A stretch of 64,000 nt of DNA from DALYLB01 sp964468345 (GTDB lineage Bacteria; Acidobacteriota; Blastocatellia; RBC074). Within the stretch, counting starts at the first letter, position 1. Each line of letters opens with the position of its first letter. The notes under the pieces are model-generated. The model did not search any database and had not been told where the DNA came from. It saw only the letters and a program-made list of their open reading frames with translations. The translations under genes were made by a program, and so were the position numbers. Below, one piece after another: positions 40,349-48,384 of this stretch. The stretch is taken from contig CAYXVZ010000017.1 in the NCBI GenBank assembly GCA_964468345.1, positions 28,904 through 92,903 on the forward strand. Reading direction: 5' to 3'.

Positions 40349-42167
40349 GTTTCGGGAGCGTAATTGTAATGCACGTGCCCTGTCCGGGCGCGCTCTCAAT
40401 AGCGAGTTGCGCCTTGTGCGAGTACAGCAATCGAAGGCGCTCGCTGACGTTTTTCAGGCCCATATGATGGCCCTCCGCCGTGTTGTTGCACCATCCTCCT
40501 CCGTTGTCTGCAACGATCAGCCGCAGGGTCTCGCCGAGATCCTCCGCCTGAATGCGGACGGTCCCACCGCTCGGCGTTGCGGCCAGGCCGTGTTTGATCG
40601 CATTTTCAACCAGCGGCTGCAGCAGCAGGGAGGGAATCTGCATCGTCCCGATTCGGGGATCGTAGGCAAACTCCACGCGCAGCCGATCGCCGAAACGCGC
40701 GTGCTCGATCTTCAGATAGGTCTGCAAAAACGCGAATTCCTCGTCGAGGGAGATCAAGCTTCGATTCGCGCGCGATAGGGCGTGGCGGAAGACGTCAGAA
40801 AGTTGTTCCGTCAATTGCTCGGCTCTGTCCGGCGCCTCTGAGATCAGATCGGCGATTGTATTGAGCGTATTGAACAGGAAATGCGGGTTGATCTGCGCGC
40901 GCAGGGCCTTGAGTTCCGATTCCGTTAGAAGCTGCTGGAGTCTCGCTTCGCGCAGCGCCAGTTCGCGCCGCTCCGCTTCGAACCGGATCGCTTCCAGGCT
41001 GCGTCCGATCGACTCCGTCATCGAGTTCAGGAGCGCAATTTCGTCGCTGAGCAGGCGACGGCGCCCGGCATCCAGAACCAGCGCGTAGGTCGGCCCGGAT
41101 GTTCGAATCGGAAACGCCGGATCGGATGCGGCACCGGCCGCTTCGATTTTTACACTGGTCAACTTCAGGGCGGAGCAAATCCGCTGCTCGGCCAGAGCGA
41201 ACAGGGTCTGCGGATCCTCGACCGCCCCGTTTTCCCGTTGAAAGTCCCGCAGAAAAAGGCTGTAATCCGGGCGTCTGAAGATCGCGCGATCCGCCGCCTG
41301 CAGCAGCTTTCCTCTGAGCAGCGGAAAGACCAGCAACAGCCCTGCCCACAGCAATGTCGCGACAATCCACCGGGCTGCCTCAGGCTGCGCGGATCGGCCG
41401 CCGATTAACCTCGCCGCCGGCGACACAACGAATCCCTGATAGATCATCGCGCAGAGCACCGCAGCCAGAATCAGAAAACTTTGTTTGACGAAAAGATCTG
41501 CAAATCGGAACTGGCTGAGCCACGCCAGCGAAATCAACGCCATCGGGATGCTGGATTGCTGGGCGATAATCACGAGCAGCATTTCCCAGAAAGGACTCCA
41601 CTCGAAGTGAATCAGGAGAAACAGCATGGCCGCCAGCGCCGTCACGCTCAGCAATAACGCCCGACGATAGCCGGATCGATCCTGAGGCCGCTTTCGCAAG
41701 CCAATGCCCACGACCAGATGAAGCCCTAGATTATATGCCGACAGAATCTGCAGTCGATCGAACCCGTGGCTTCCATCGGGCAGAATCGCGAATGTGAAAA
41801 AGCCGATTGCCAAGCCCGAGGCGAGAACGAGCGAAACCGGCACGAACTGGCGCATTCGTCGCGCCGCATGCCCGGCGGCGCTTAACATAAAGAGGAAGAC
41901 TGCCGTCGAGAGAAAGGCCGTGCCCGTATAGGAAACCGCCCGGGCAAGCCGGATGGGCAGCGCATCAAAAGAAACTCCGGCGATACGCAGCACATATTCC
42001 ACCGCGTTGCCCAGATTCCAGAGCAATCCCATCGTCGCGGCCAGCAACCGTGCGGCTCTCTCCTTTACGGGATAGCCCGCGCGAAGGGAGAGCCGCACCA
42101 ACAAGATGAATAACACTGCGCCCGTGATAAATCCGAGCGTTTGAATTGTGAGCACTGTAGGCAACAT
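40269..42167 (-). CDS. LytS/YehU-type sensor histidine kinase
   Basis: 632 residues from MLPTVLTIQTLGFITGAV at 42167; the longer frame to 42212 would overlap the preceding gene. The N-terminal ~300 residues form about eight membrane helices. A GAF-like region follows (LFALAEQRICSALKLTSVKIE). The kinase domain has the His in RAQINPHFLFNTLNTIADLI and the ATPase motifs LLLQPLVENAIKHGL and VADNGGGW, GHHMGLKNVSERL. Such kinases phosphorylate LytTR regulators, here the next gene. Confidence 0.92.
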   Translation of the reverse strand: MLPTVLTIQTLGFITGAVLFILLVRLSLRAGYPVKERAARLLAATMGLLWNLGNAVEYVLRIAGVSFDALPIRLARAVSYTGTAFLSTAVFLFMLSAAGHAARRMRQFVPVSLVLASGLAIGFFTFAILPDGSHGFDRLQILSAYNLGLHLVVGIGLRKRPQDRSGYRRALLLSVTALAAMLFLLIHFEWSPFWEMLLVIIAQQSSIPMALISLAWLSQFRFADLFVKQSFLILAAVLCAMIYQGFVVSPAARLIGGRSAQPEAARWIVATLLWAGLLLVFPLLRGKLLQAADRAIFRRPDYSLFLRDFQRENGAVEDPQTLFALAEQRICSALKLTSVKIEAAGAASDPAFPIRTSGPTYALVLDAGRRRLLSDEIALLNSMTESIGRSLEAIRFEAERRELALREARLQQLLTESELKALRAQINPHFLFNTLNTIADLISEAPDRAEQLTEQLSDVFRHALSRANRSLISLDEEFAFLQTYLKIEHARFGDRLRVEFAYDPRIGTMQIPSLLLQPLVENAIKHGLAATPSGGTVRIQAEDLGETLRLIVADNGGGWCNNTAEGHHMGLKNVSERLRLLYSHKAQLAIESAPGQGTCITITLPKHEAQNDSDRRRSTGAIAAQEAALGAS

Positions 42168-42187
42168 AACGCGTATTCGAACGTCGC

Positions 42188-43057
42188 TTACTGCTTGTGA
42201 CAAATCGTGCAATTCAGAACATTGTTACGATACTGTCGGAGCGCGGTTGCATCAAGGTCGCCTTTTTCCAGCATCCGCAGGCGTCGGCGCGCATCTTCCA
42301 TCGCCATTCCCCGATCGGAGGCTGCGGCATATTCCGACCGGGCCTTTTCGAACTCTTTGTTGCCCGCGTAAAAATCGCCCAGCAGGACGCGCAGCACGCC
42401 TTCGGCCTGCTCGTTGTAGCCAGCCGAGTATTTGATCAGCATGTTGAAGTCTTCGACCACCTGGCTGGACTGGCGAAACGCGGGAGGCAGGTTGATCGAC
42501 GTGAAGGCGCGGAACAGTCTGCCGTGTGCGGCTTTCGGCTCCAGCTCCACCGCCCGATTCATTTCATCGGTTCCTTTTTTGAACAATTCCGGTTTTGCGT
42601 TCAGGGCTGCATAAATGCTCGTGGCTGAGCCATGCGCCGCCAGCAGCAGGGGATCTGCTGGTGTTTGCGCCAGAGCCCGGTCGAAAGACGTCAACGTCTG
42701 CTCGAATGCGGTCTGTAGATCGGACCGGGAAGCCGATTCGCGCGCCAGAAAGGCGGTCTTCAGAAAATAGGACAATCCCAGGCCCCGGTTCGCGCCGGTG
42801 CCGGCAGGCGCGAGCGCGAGGCTTTTTTCAAAGGTTTGAATCGCCTTTTCGAGTTTTTCCCGATCGCCCTGCCGGGCTTGATAAAAATAAGCCCAGCCGA
42901 GTTTTTGCTGAAGCCCGGCATTTTGCGGCTCGCGCGCTGCCTGCGCTTCGAGGTCTTTTATAGAGACATTTTGGAACTGAGCCCGCACCTGAGGCCGGCA
43001 GACATGCGCCGCCGCCAGCAGCGTTGCAACGATTACGATCAGTTTCACGAATTTCAT
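42188..43057 (-). CDS. Exported TPR-like protein ending in CxxCH
   Basis: 289 residues with a signal peptide (MKFVKLIVIVATLLAAAHVCR). Helical TPR-type repeats fill the body (LGWAYFYQARQGDREKLEKAIQTFEKSL, LLGDFYAGNKEFEKARSEYAAA). The last residues are NCTICHKQ: one CxxCH motif, able in principle to hold a c-type haem, at the extreme C-terminus. It is the first gene of an apparent operon with the LytS/LytTR pair (20-bp gap). It could feed a periplasmic redox or envelope state to the sensor, but this is speculative. Confidence 0.75.
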   Translation of the reverse strand: MKFVKLIVIVATLLAAAHVCRPQVRAQFQNVSIKDLEAQAAREPQNAGLQQKLGWAYFYQARQGDREKLEKAIQTFEKSLALAPAGTGANRGLGLSYFLKTAFLARESASRSDLQTAFEQTLTSFDRALAQTPADPLLLAAHGSATSIYAALNAKPELFKKGTDEMNRAVELEPKAAHGRLFRAFTSINLPPAFRQSSQVVEDFNMLIKYSAGYNEQAEGVLRVLLGDFYAGNKEFEKARSEYAAASDRGMAMEDARRRLRMLEKGDLDATALRQYRNNVLNCTICHKQ

Positions 43058-43282
43058 AAGCTATCTCCTTTCGGTTGTTGATTCGCCTGGAGATTACGCT
43101 GAGGGGGGAGAAATCCGTGCGGACTTTGAGACGAACGCGGACGAACGTACGACGAGCGCAACGATTCCGAGCATGATCGTTCTCCCGCAATTCCGGCAGG
43201 GCGGGTCCCGGACCAACGCATAAAGCTCACGAGGAATGCCGGAGCTTCTTCGTGCGCTTGATCGTGGATGCGACTGTCCGGG

Positions 43283-45217
43283 TCAGGAGGTGACGATTTT
43301 GTCGATGACACCGGCCGCGATCGGGTGATAGCCGGGGCGCGCCTTGCGATAGATGGCGGCGGCGCGCGCGCGGCCGTCGGGCGTTTTCATCAGCTCTTCA
43401 TAGAGCGGTTTGATCAGCTTTTGCCGGCCGATGCCGATCAGATAGTCCTCCAGCCGGGGATAGGCTGCGGCATATTGATTCCGAATCGAGAGCAACAGCC
43501 ATTCGTGCGCGATTTCGGCATTGCCGATTGCGGTCAGCTTGAACGCCTGGTCGAGTTCCTGCATTTGCTTTTCATTCAGCGGCTGGGGCAGGGACTTCAG
43601 AAAATGAAGCCATTCCTGCGTGGTCCAGGCTTTGGTGTCGAGCTTTGCCGCGGGGGTTTTGCCGTCGAGCCATTGCCGCGCCTGCGCTTCGACCCTGGCG
43701 AAAGCATCCGAGGACGGCCGTGGCGCGGTGCTAATCAGGCCGGGTTTGGTGATCCATTCATCGACCGGCACGATCGCCGTTGCTTTTGCGTCCGCGGCAA
43801 GCAGGTTCTTTTCGAGATAGGCGCGAAAGTCCGCGGTCGTGATGCTCTGAAAGGCGAAATGATCGAAATAGCCTTTCAGGAAGGCATCGAAACGCTGGCG
43901 GCCGAAAGACTCTTCGAGGTGGCGCAGGAACAGCGCGCCCTTTTCATAGGGCACCAGCGTGAATCCTTCATCCGGATCGCGGCCCGCCAGATTGACGTGC
44001 AGAATTTCATCCGCGTCCGGCAGGGCGTCGATCTCTTCTTTCAAACTCTGCACGGCCAGTGTGGCTTCCATTTCTTCGCGGGGGCGGCCATAGAGCTCTT
44101 CGATGATGCGGCGTTCGAGATAGGTCGTGAAGCCTTCATTGAGCCAGAAATCGCGCCATGTGGCATTCGTCACCAGATTGCCCGACCACGAATGCGCGAG
44201 TTCATGCGCGATCAGCGAGACGAGGCTTTTATCGCCCGCGAGAATCGTCGGCGTGGCAAAGGTCAGCCGCGGATTTTCCATGCCGCCGATCGGAAAGCTC
44301 GGCGGCAGCACCAGGATGTCATACCGGCCCCAGCGATAGGCTCCATAAAGTTTCTCGGTCGCGGCGACCATTTTCTCTGTGTCTTCGAGTTCCTTCGCGG
44401 CGCGTTCGAGCATGGCGGGCTCGGTGTAAACGCCCGTTCGCGCGCTAAGCGGTTTGAAGACGATATCGCCCGCGGCCAAGGCAATCAGATACGGCGGAAT
44501 CGCCTGCTTCATCTCGAAGGCAGAGGTGCGATGCTCCGATCGCGTCGGCCCTGCTGCGGGAATGGACTCCGCGCTCATCACGGCGTGAAGCGCCTTCGGC
44601 GTATGAATCCGCGCCGAATAGGTCACGCGAACGGCCGGCGAATCCTGAAGCGGAATCCAGCTTCGCGCGTGAATCGCCTGCGACTGCGTGAATACATAGG
44701 GATGCTTCTTGCCCGCGGTCTGCGCCGGTTCCAGCCACTGCACACCGGATGCGCTCGGGCTGGTTTCGTATTCAATCTGAACTTTCTGTGCTTGTGCCGG
44801 CAGGCGGATGATCAATGGAGTTCCGAGAATCTTGTCGCTTGGTCCCAGCTCGAATGGAGCCCGCGCAAACTGCTTGCCATCCTCGCTACTTTCCACTTTG
44901 ATGATTTTGAGATCGCGCGTATCCAGTTTCAGCGCGTCCGCGGGCTTGATTCGGTCGAGCGAGAGAACGGCATTGCCTTTTAGTGCTTTCCGATCGAACA
45001 GCACTTCGAGATCGAGATCGACATGCCGGACCCGAATCTCTTCCGGATTGCCGAAGGAATGAACATCTTTGCGCTCGTCGGCCGGCGCGGGTTGGGAAGC
45101 CGTGGATTGCGATTGATTATTGCGCGTTGTAGAAGAAGAATTACAGGCCATAAGAAAAAGCATCGAGACCGACAGAATTTGCAACGGGAGCGATGATTGT
45201 TTCATTCTCGTTTTCAT
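43283..45217 (-). CDS. M1-family aminopeptidase, leukotriene-A4-hydrolase-like lipoprotein
   Basis: 644 residues (an ATG at 45205 is also possible). The signal SVSMLFLMACNSSS has a lipobox with Cys. M1 motifs are complete: exopeptidase motif PIGGMENPRLTFATP, zinc site HELAHSWSGN followed 18 residues on by the third ligand in WLNEGFTTYLERRI. The C-terminal helical domain (LPQPLNEKQMQELDQAF) resembles leukotriene A4 hydrolase. It removes N-terminal amino acids from peptides, probably in the periplasm. It diverges from the sirtuin gene with only 23 bp between starts. Confidence 0.93.
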   Translation of the reverse strand: MKTRMKQSSLPLQILSVSMLFLMACNSSSTTRNNQSQSTASQPAPADERKDVHSFGNPEEIRVRHVDLDLEVLFDRKALKGNAVLSLDRIKPADALKLDTRDLKIIKVESSEDGKQFARAPFELGPSDKILGTPLIIRLPAQAQKVQIEYETSPSASGVQWLEPAQTAGKKHPYVFTQSQAIHARSWIPLQDSPAVRVTYSARIHTPKALHAVMSAESIPAAGPTRSEHRTSAFEMKQAIPPYLIALAAGDIVFKPLSARTGVYTEPAMLERAAKELEDTEKMVAATEKLYGAYRWGRYDILVLPPSFPIGGMENPRLTFATPTILAGDKSLVSLIAHELAHSWSGNLVTNATWRDFWLNEGFTTYLERRIIEELYGRPREEMEATLAVQSLKEEIDALPDADEILHVNLAGRDPDEGFTLVPYEKGALFLRHLEESFGRQRFDAFLKGYFDHFAFQSITTADFRAYLEKNLLAADAKATAIVPVDEWITKPGLISTAPRPSSDAFARVEAQARQWLDGKTPAAKLDTKAWTTQEWLHFLKSLPQPLNEKQMQELDQAFKLTAIGNAEIAHEWLLLSIRNQYAAAYPRLEDYLIGIGRQKLIKPLYEELMKTPDGRARAAAIYRKARPGYHPIAAGVIDKIVTS

Positions 45218-45240
45218 TGCGCGTCATCATGGAGCAAGCT

Positions 45241-45978
45241 ATGAACCTTCTGCAAGCTAGGGAACTGATCGCGCGGTCAGACCGCATTGTCGCCTTCACC
45301 GGCGCGGGCATTTCGACCGAATCCGGCATTCCCGATTATCGCAGCCCGGCGGGCGTCTGGGCGAATAACCGCGTCATCGAGTATCAGGAATTCATCAGCA
45401 GCCGCGCGGGGCGCATCGAATACTGGCGGCAGAAGGTCGCGATGTGGCCGGAGATGCGGGATGCGCGGCCGAATGCGGGCCATCGTGCACTGGCCGCGCT
45501 CGAACAGGCGGGGCGGCTTCGCGCCCTGATCACGCAAAATATCGACGGACTCCATCAGCGGGCCGGGAATCGCAATGTGATCGAGCTTCACGGAACGACG
45601 GTCGAGGTGGAATGCCTGTCGTGTCACGAGCGCATCTCGATGGAAGACGCGGTGGCCCGGATCGAAGAGGGCGACCCCGCGCCGGAATGCGAATTATGCG
45701 GCGGCTTGCTCAAACCGGCGACGGTTTCTTTCGGCCAATCGATGCCGGCCCGCGCCATGGAACTGGCCATCGCGGCCTCGCTGGATTGCGACGTGTTTCT
45801 GGCGATCGGCTCTTCGCTGGTGGTCTATCCCGCGGCTTCCATGCCGGAACTCGCGCACCGCCACGGCGCGGCTCTGCTTATCCTAAATCGAACGGCGACG
45901 CCGCTCGATGCCATCGCCGATCTCGTCCTGAGCGAAGAGATCGGCGCCGCCCTCCCGCGATTGCTGGGCGAGCCGTAA
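45241..45978 (+). CDS. NAD-dependent protein deacylase (sirtuin)
   Basis: 245 residues from the ATG at 45241 (GGAG 6 bp before it). All sirtuin motifs are present: FTGAGISTESGIPDYRSPAGVW, ITQNIDGLHQRAG, catalytic His in IELHGT, zinc Cys pairs CLSC and CELC, SFGQSMP and IGSSLVVYPAA. It removes acetyl or other acyl groups from protein lysines using NAD. Gly-Val after the RSP motif suggests the SIRT2/CobB-like classes but acyl preference cannot be settled. The lasso cluster starts about 500 bp downstream; I see no functional link. Confidence 0.95.
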   Translation: MNLLQARELIARSDRIVAFTGAGISTESGIPDYRSPAGVWANNRVIEYQEFISSRAGRIEYWRQKVAMWPEMRDARPNAGHRALAALEQAGRLRALITQNIDGLHQRAGNRNVIELHGTTVEVECLSCHERISMEDAVARIEEGDPAPECELCGGLLKPATVSFGQSMPARAMELAIAASLDCDVFLAIGSSLVVYPAASMPELAHRHGAALLILNRTATPLDAIADLVLSEEIGAALPRLLGEP

Positions 45979-45989
45979 CAAGAGGGGCG

Positions 45990-46252
45990 GAAAATCAAAA
46001 GGCAAAAAGTATTAACTCACGGAATTTCGTCCCGGAGGGACGTTGTGAATTAGGGATTGCAAAAGTACCGCGTCCCGTAGGGACGCAACGATTCAATGCA
46101 TACAATTTCATTCCGTCCCGATGGGACGGTGAATATTTTTGCCACTCTTACAGGCCGTAAACGGCCTGCCTAAAATCATATCGTCCCTCCGGGACGAAAA
46201 GCCCGTGAGCAATTACGACAAAAATATCCTCTTCCTTTTGCCTTTTGATTTC
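45990..46252. repeat. Large nested inverted repeat (AAATCAAAAGGC, GTCCC-N-GGGAC, GGCCGTAAACGGCC words)
   Basis: AAAATCAAAAGGCAAAAAGT at 45991 is mirrored by CCTTTTGCCTTTTGATTTC at 46234-46252. Inside are CGTCCCGTAGGGACG, CCGTCCCGATGGGACGG, AGGCCGTAAACGGCCTGCC and CGTCCCTCCGGGACG. The middle is a relative of the element at 22857. No gene in 45979-46488. Confidence 0.85.
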
Positions 46253-46488
46253 TTCAGCCATTCTCTCTCCGGCCGGGCGGGAAAAAATGCTTTACAGAAT
46301 TAAAAGAGTTTCGTACTATCCAAACCGGAATAACACGGAGTAATACCCACACAATAGCTCCGTGAAGAACAAGATGGAATCCTTTCCATTCTGTTATTCT
46401 GCGAACGTATCCAAATCAAACTCAATCAATTTTATTTCCCCTGAGAGATTGTGCTGCCTCCACGCGAGGTTTCCTTTATGGTCGACCA

Positions 46489-46974
46489 ATGACAGGGACA
46501 GGTGCGTGCGGACATAGTTACTTTATCGTATTGAAGCGAAAGACCGCACATTTCCTGTCGATGGAAGGGCAGGATCGCCGGTTGTTTGTGGGAATGCTGG
46601 CGACCGTATTGCTGGTGGAAGCGGGACTGCGCCTGGGCGGTTTTCGCAGGGTCAGCGGCCTGATGCGGCGTTCAATCAGCGAGCAGGCTGCCGCGCCCGA
46701 GTTCATTGCCCGCGAGATCGACCGCAACAAACGAACGGCGCGCTTGATTCGACGAAATTTCCCTTTTGCGGGCCGCTGTCTCGCACAGTCGCTGGCCTTA
46801 TGGTGGTTTTTAAAACGCAAAGGCGTTTCGACGGAATTGCGAATCGGCTCGCGCAGGAATGGGAACCGTCTCGAAGGGCACGCCTGGATCGAATATCAGG
46901 GACGCGTCATCAATGACACTTCTCTTGTGGGTTCGCGTTACGTGGCCATCAGAGATTTTCCGCACTCCTTATGA
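46489..46974 (+). CDS. Lasso peptide B2 protein (leader peptidase, transglutaminase fold)
   Basis: 161 residues; a TTG at 46531 or ATG at 46561 would give a form closer to typical B2 proteins, so the start is uncertain. The cysteine-protease triad of lasso B2 enzymes is intact: Cys97 in AGRCLAQSLALWWFLKRKG, His131 in LEGHAWIEYQG, and Asp143 in VIND. B2 removes the leader peptide from the precursor before ring closure. Here it is split from its recognition partner B1 (47826), as in many non-actinobacterial... and actinobacterial clusters alike. It overlaps the next gene by 4 bp (ATGA), showing coupled translation. Confidence 0.88.
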   Translation: MTGTGACGHSYFIVLKRKTAHFLSMEGQDRRLFVGMLATVLLVEAGLRLGGFRRVSGLMRRSISEQAAAPEFIAREIDRNKRTARLIRRNFPFAGRCLAQSLALWWFLKRKGVSTELRIGSRRNGNRLEGHAWIEYQGRVINDTSLVGSRYVAIRDFPHSL

Positions 46975-47657
46975 TTCAACTGACTCCCCATGGCATCGCG
47001 GCGGAAGACGCCGATCTGGAGCGCTTGCGGGCCGAGTTTGCGACGCGGCATTACGCGATGCTGCCCGGCTTCCTGGCGCCGTCCCTGCTGCAATATCTGT
47101 TGCGGCATGTGGAACAGGCCCGGTATGAGACGAAACAGGAACTTCATAAAGGCGAGGAATTCGGCCGGACCTTGTTTGTCCCGGCGACCGAACCCGCATG
47201 GTTTTTGACGGAACTGTTTCTCAACCGGCCCGCGCTGTTTCGAATGGTCGAACAAATCAGCGGATGCCGCCCGATCGGCAACTATTCCGGCCGCCTTCAT
47301 TGCACGCTGCCGGGGCCCGCGCATTACATTCACTGGCACGACGATATAAACGATGACATCGAGAATAACAGGCTTGTGGGATTGAACATCAGCCTGAGTC
47401 CCGCGCCCTTTCGCGGCGGGAATTTTCAACTTCGGGAAAAAGGCGCCGAGCGGAATCTGCTTTCCGTCGGATGCCTGCCCGCGGGAGACGCATTTCTGTT
47501 TCGCCTGGACCGCGGCATCGAGCATCGCCTGACGCCACTTGAATCCGGCGCGAAGCGAATCGTGGCCGTCGGCTGGTTTCGTTCCGAGCCCGCGTGGGAC
47601 AGCTTTTCCAGGCTCCTCTCGTTTCGCGGCGACGCAATCCCCGCCGGAAATCACTAG
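46971..47657 (+). CDS. 2-oxoglutarate/Fe(II)-dependent oxygenase, lasso cluster
   Basis: 228 residues. The facial triad is visible: His123 and Asp125 in YIHWHDDINDD and distal His185 in GIEHRLTPL, with Arg196 placed to hold the 2-oxoglutarate carboxylate (SGAKRIVAVGWF). It resembles prolyl-4-hydroxylase/PiuC-like oxygenases. Its overlap with the B2 gene argues strongly that it belongs to the lasso pathway, most simply as a hydroxylase of the precursor or peptide. The residue modified is not predictable. Confidence 0.75.
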   Translation: MIQLTPHGIAAEDADLERLRAEFATRHYAMLPGFLAPSLLQYLLRHVEQARYETKQELHKGEEFGRTLFVPATEPAWFLTELFLNRPALFRMVEQISGCRPIGNYSGRLHCTLPGPAHYIHWHDDINDDIENNRLVGLNISLSPAPFRGGNFQLREKGAERNLLSVGCLPAGDAFLFRLDRGIEHRLTPLESGAKRIVAVGWFRSEPAWDSFSRLLSFRGDAIPAGNH

Positions 47658-47692
47658 ATCGGGTTTTCACTTTTGTCTGGAGCGCTAAACAG

Positions 47693-47774
47693 GAAGACGA
47701 GAGTACGAAACAAACGAAAATAACGAAACAGACGAAATTTTTCTGCTTTTCGTTTGTTTCGTACTCTCGTCTTC
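47693..47774. repeat. Perfect 28-bp inverted repeat, word ACGAAACAAACGAAAA
   Basis: Arms 47693-47720 (GAAGACGAGAGTACGAAACA...) and 47747-47774 match over 28 bp. It separates the B2/oxygenase pair from the B1-precursor-cyclase group and could act as a partial terminator or processing site that sets their expression ratio. Confidence 0.85.
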
Positions 47775-47825
47775 TTCCTCGATTTTCATGCCTCAAATGA
47801 AAACCGATCCAATTGGAGAGAGTAC

Positions 47826-48125
47826 ATGGAAACCACAATAAATAATGCCCCCGAACCATCCTTGCCGGGTCGCGTCTCCATTTCCGGGGACGTGATCTTT
47901 CAGTACCTGAATAACGAATGCGTGCTGCTCAATATGACGACTGAGATTTATTACGGATTGGATTCCGTAGGCAGTCATATGTGGCAGTTGCTTGCCGAGG
48001 ACGGCGACACCGCACGCACGCTATCGGAGTTGCGCGCGCATTACGATGCGGATGAAGACACCCTGCGTCTTGGGCTGGCTTCATTGATTCAGCAATTGAA
48101 GACGGAAGGATTGATTTCGGTTTGA
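47826..48125 (+). CDS. Lasso peptide B1 protein (PqqD-like RiPP recognition element)
   Basis: 99 residues from METTINNAPEP, with GGAGAG just upstream; the frame reaches back to 47754 but that is repeat DNA. The PqqD fold pattern is clear: GRVSISGDVIFQYLNNECVLLNMTTEIYYGLDSVGSHMWQLL, then LSELRAHYDADEDTLRLGLASLIQQLKTEGLISV. Such proteins bind the leader peptide and deliver it to the B2 peptidase. It immediately precedes the precursor gene. Confidence 0.92.
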   Translation: METTINNAPEPSLPGRVSISGDVIFQYLNNECVLLNMTTEIYYGLDSVGSHMWQLLAEDGDTARTLSELRAHYDADEDTLRLGLASLIQQLKTEGLISV

Positions 48126-48160
48126 ACCGGAAATCGGATTTCAGGAGATAAAGGAGAACC

Positions 48161-48355
48161 ATGAATAAAGACAATGACCAATTGACGGAGAACATTTCTC
48201 AGGAGCAAACGAATTCGTCCAATGCCGAATTGCATGGGAATCGGCCCTATCAGGCGCCGACTCTGACCAGATTCGGAAGTCTGGTGGATCTCGTGCAAAG
48301 CCGTTCAGGCGTCGGGCGGGATGGCGGCGTCGGCTCGGACTGTACCTTGAGTTGA
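48161..48355 (+). CDS. Lasso peptide precursor
   Basis: 64 residues behind a strong AAAGGAGA site. The leader carries the lasso motif at residues 30-39, YQAPTLTRFG (YxxPxLxxxG). In known precursors the core starts eight residues after that Gly, here Ser47. That gives the core SRSGVGRDGGVGSDCTLS (18 residues) in which Asp54 is position 8, the right distance for an 8-residue macrolactam with the Ser47 amine. The usual Thr at -2 is Val45. The core has Arg at 2 and 7, one Cys at 15 and ends in Ser. It is directly followed by the cyclase gene. Confidence 0.85.
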   Translation: MNKDNDQLTENISQEQTNSSNAELHGNRPYQAPTLTRFGSLVDLVQSRSGVGRDGGVGSDCTLS

Positions 48356-48384
48356 TCTGATCCCGAAGTGGTGAAAGGGGCGCG

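Noticed and set aside
43058..43282. Short minus-strand frame between the TPR and M1 peptidase genes
   Set aside because: The 85-residue frame overlaps both neighbours, is rich in Ser/Arg/Pro and lacks a start signal.
45241..45978. Sirtuin as part of the lasso cluster
   Set aside because: A 510-bp gap with a large repeat element separates them, the start is shared with the divergent peptidase, and no known lasso chemistry needs it.
48161..48355. Alternative lasso core beginning at Gly50
   Set aside because: Gly is the usual first residue, but Asp would then be at position 5 or 11, which does not allow a 7-9-residue ring.
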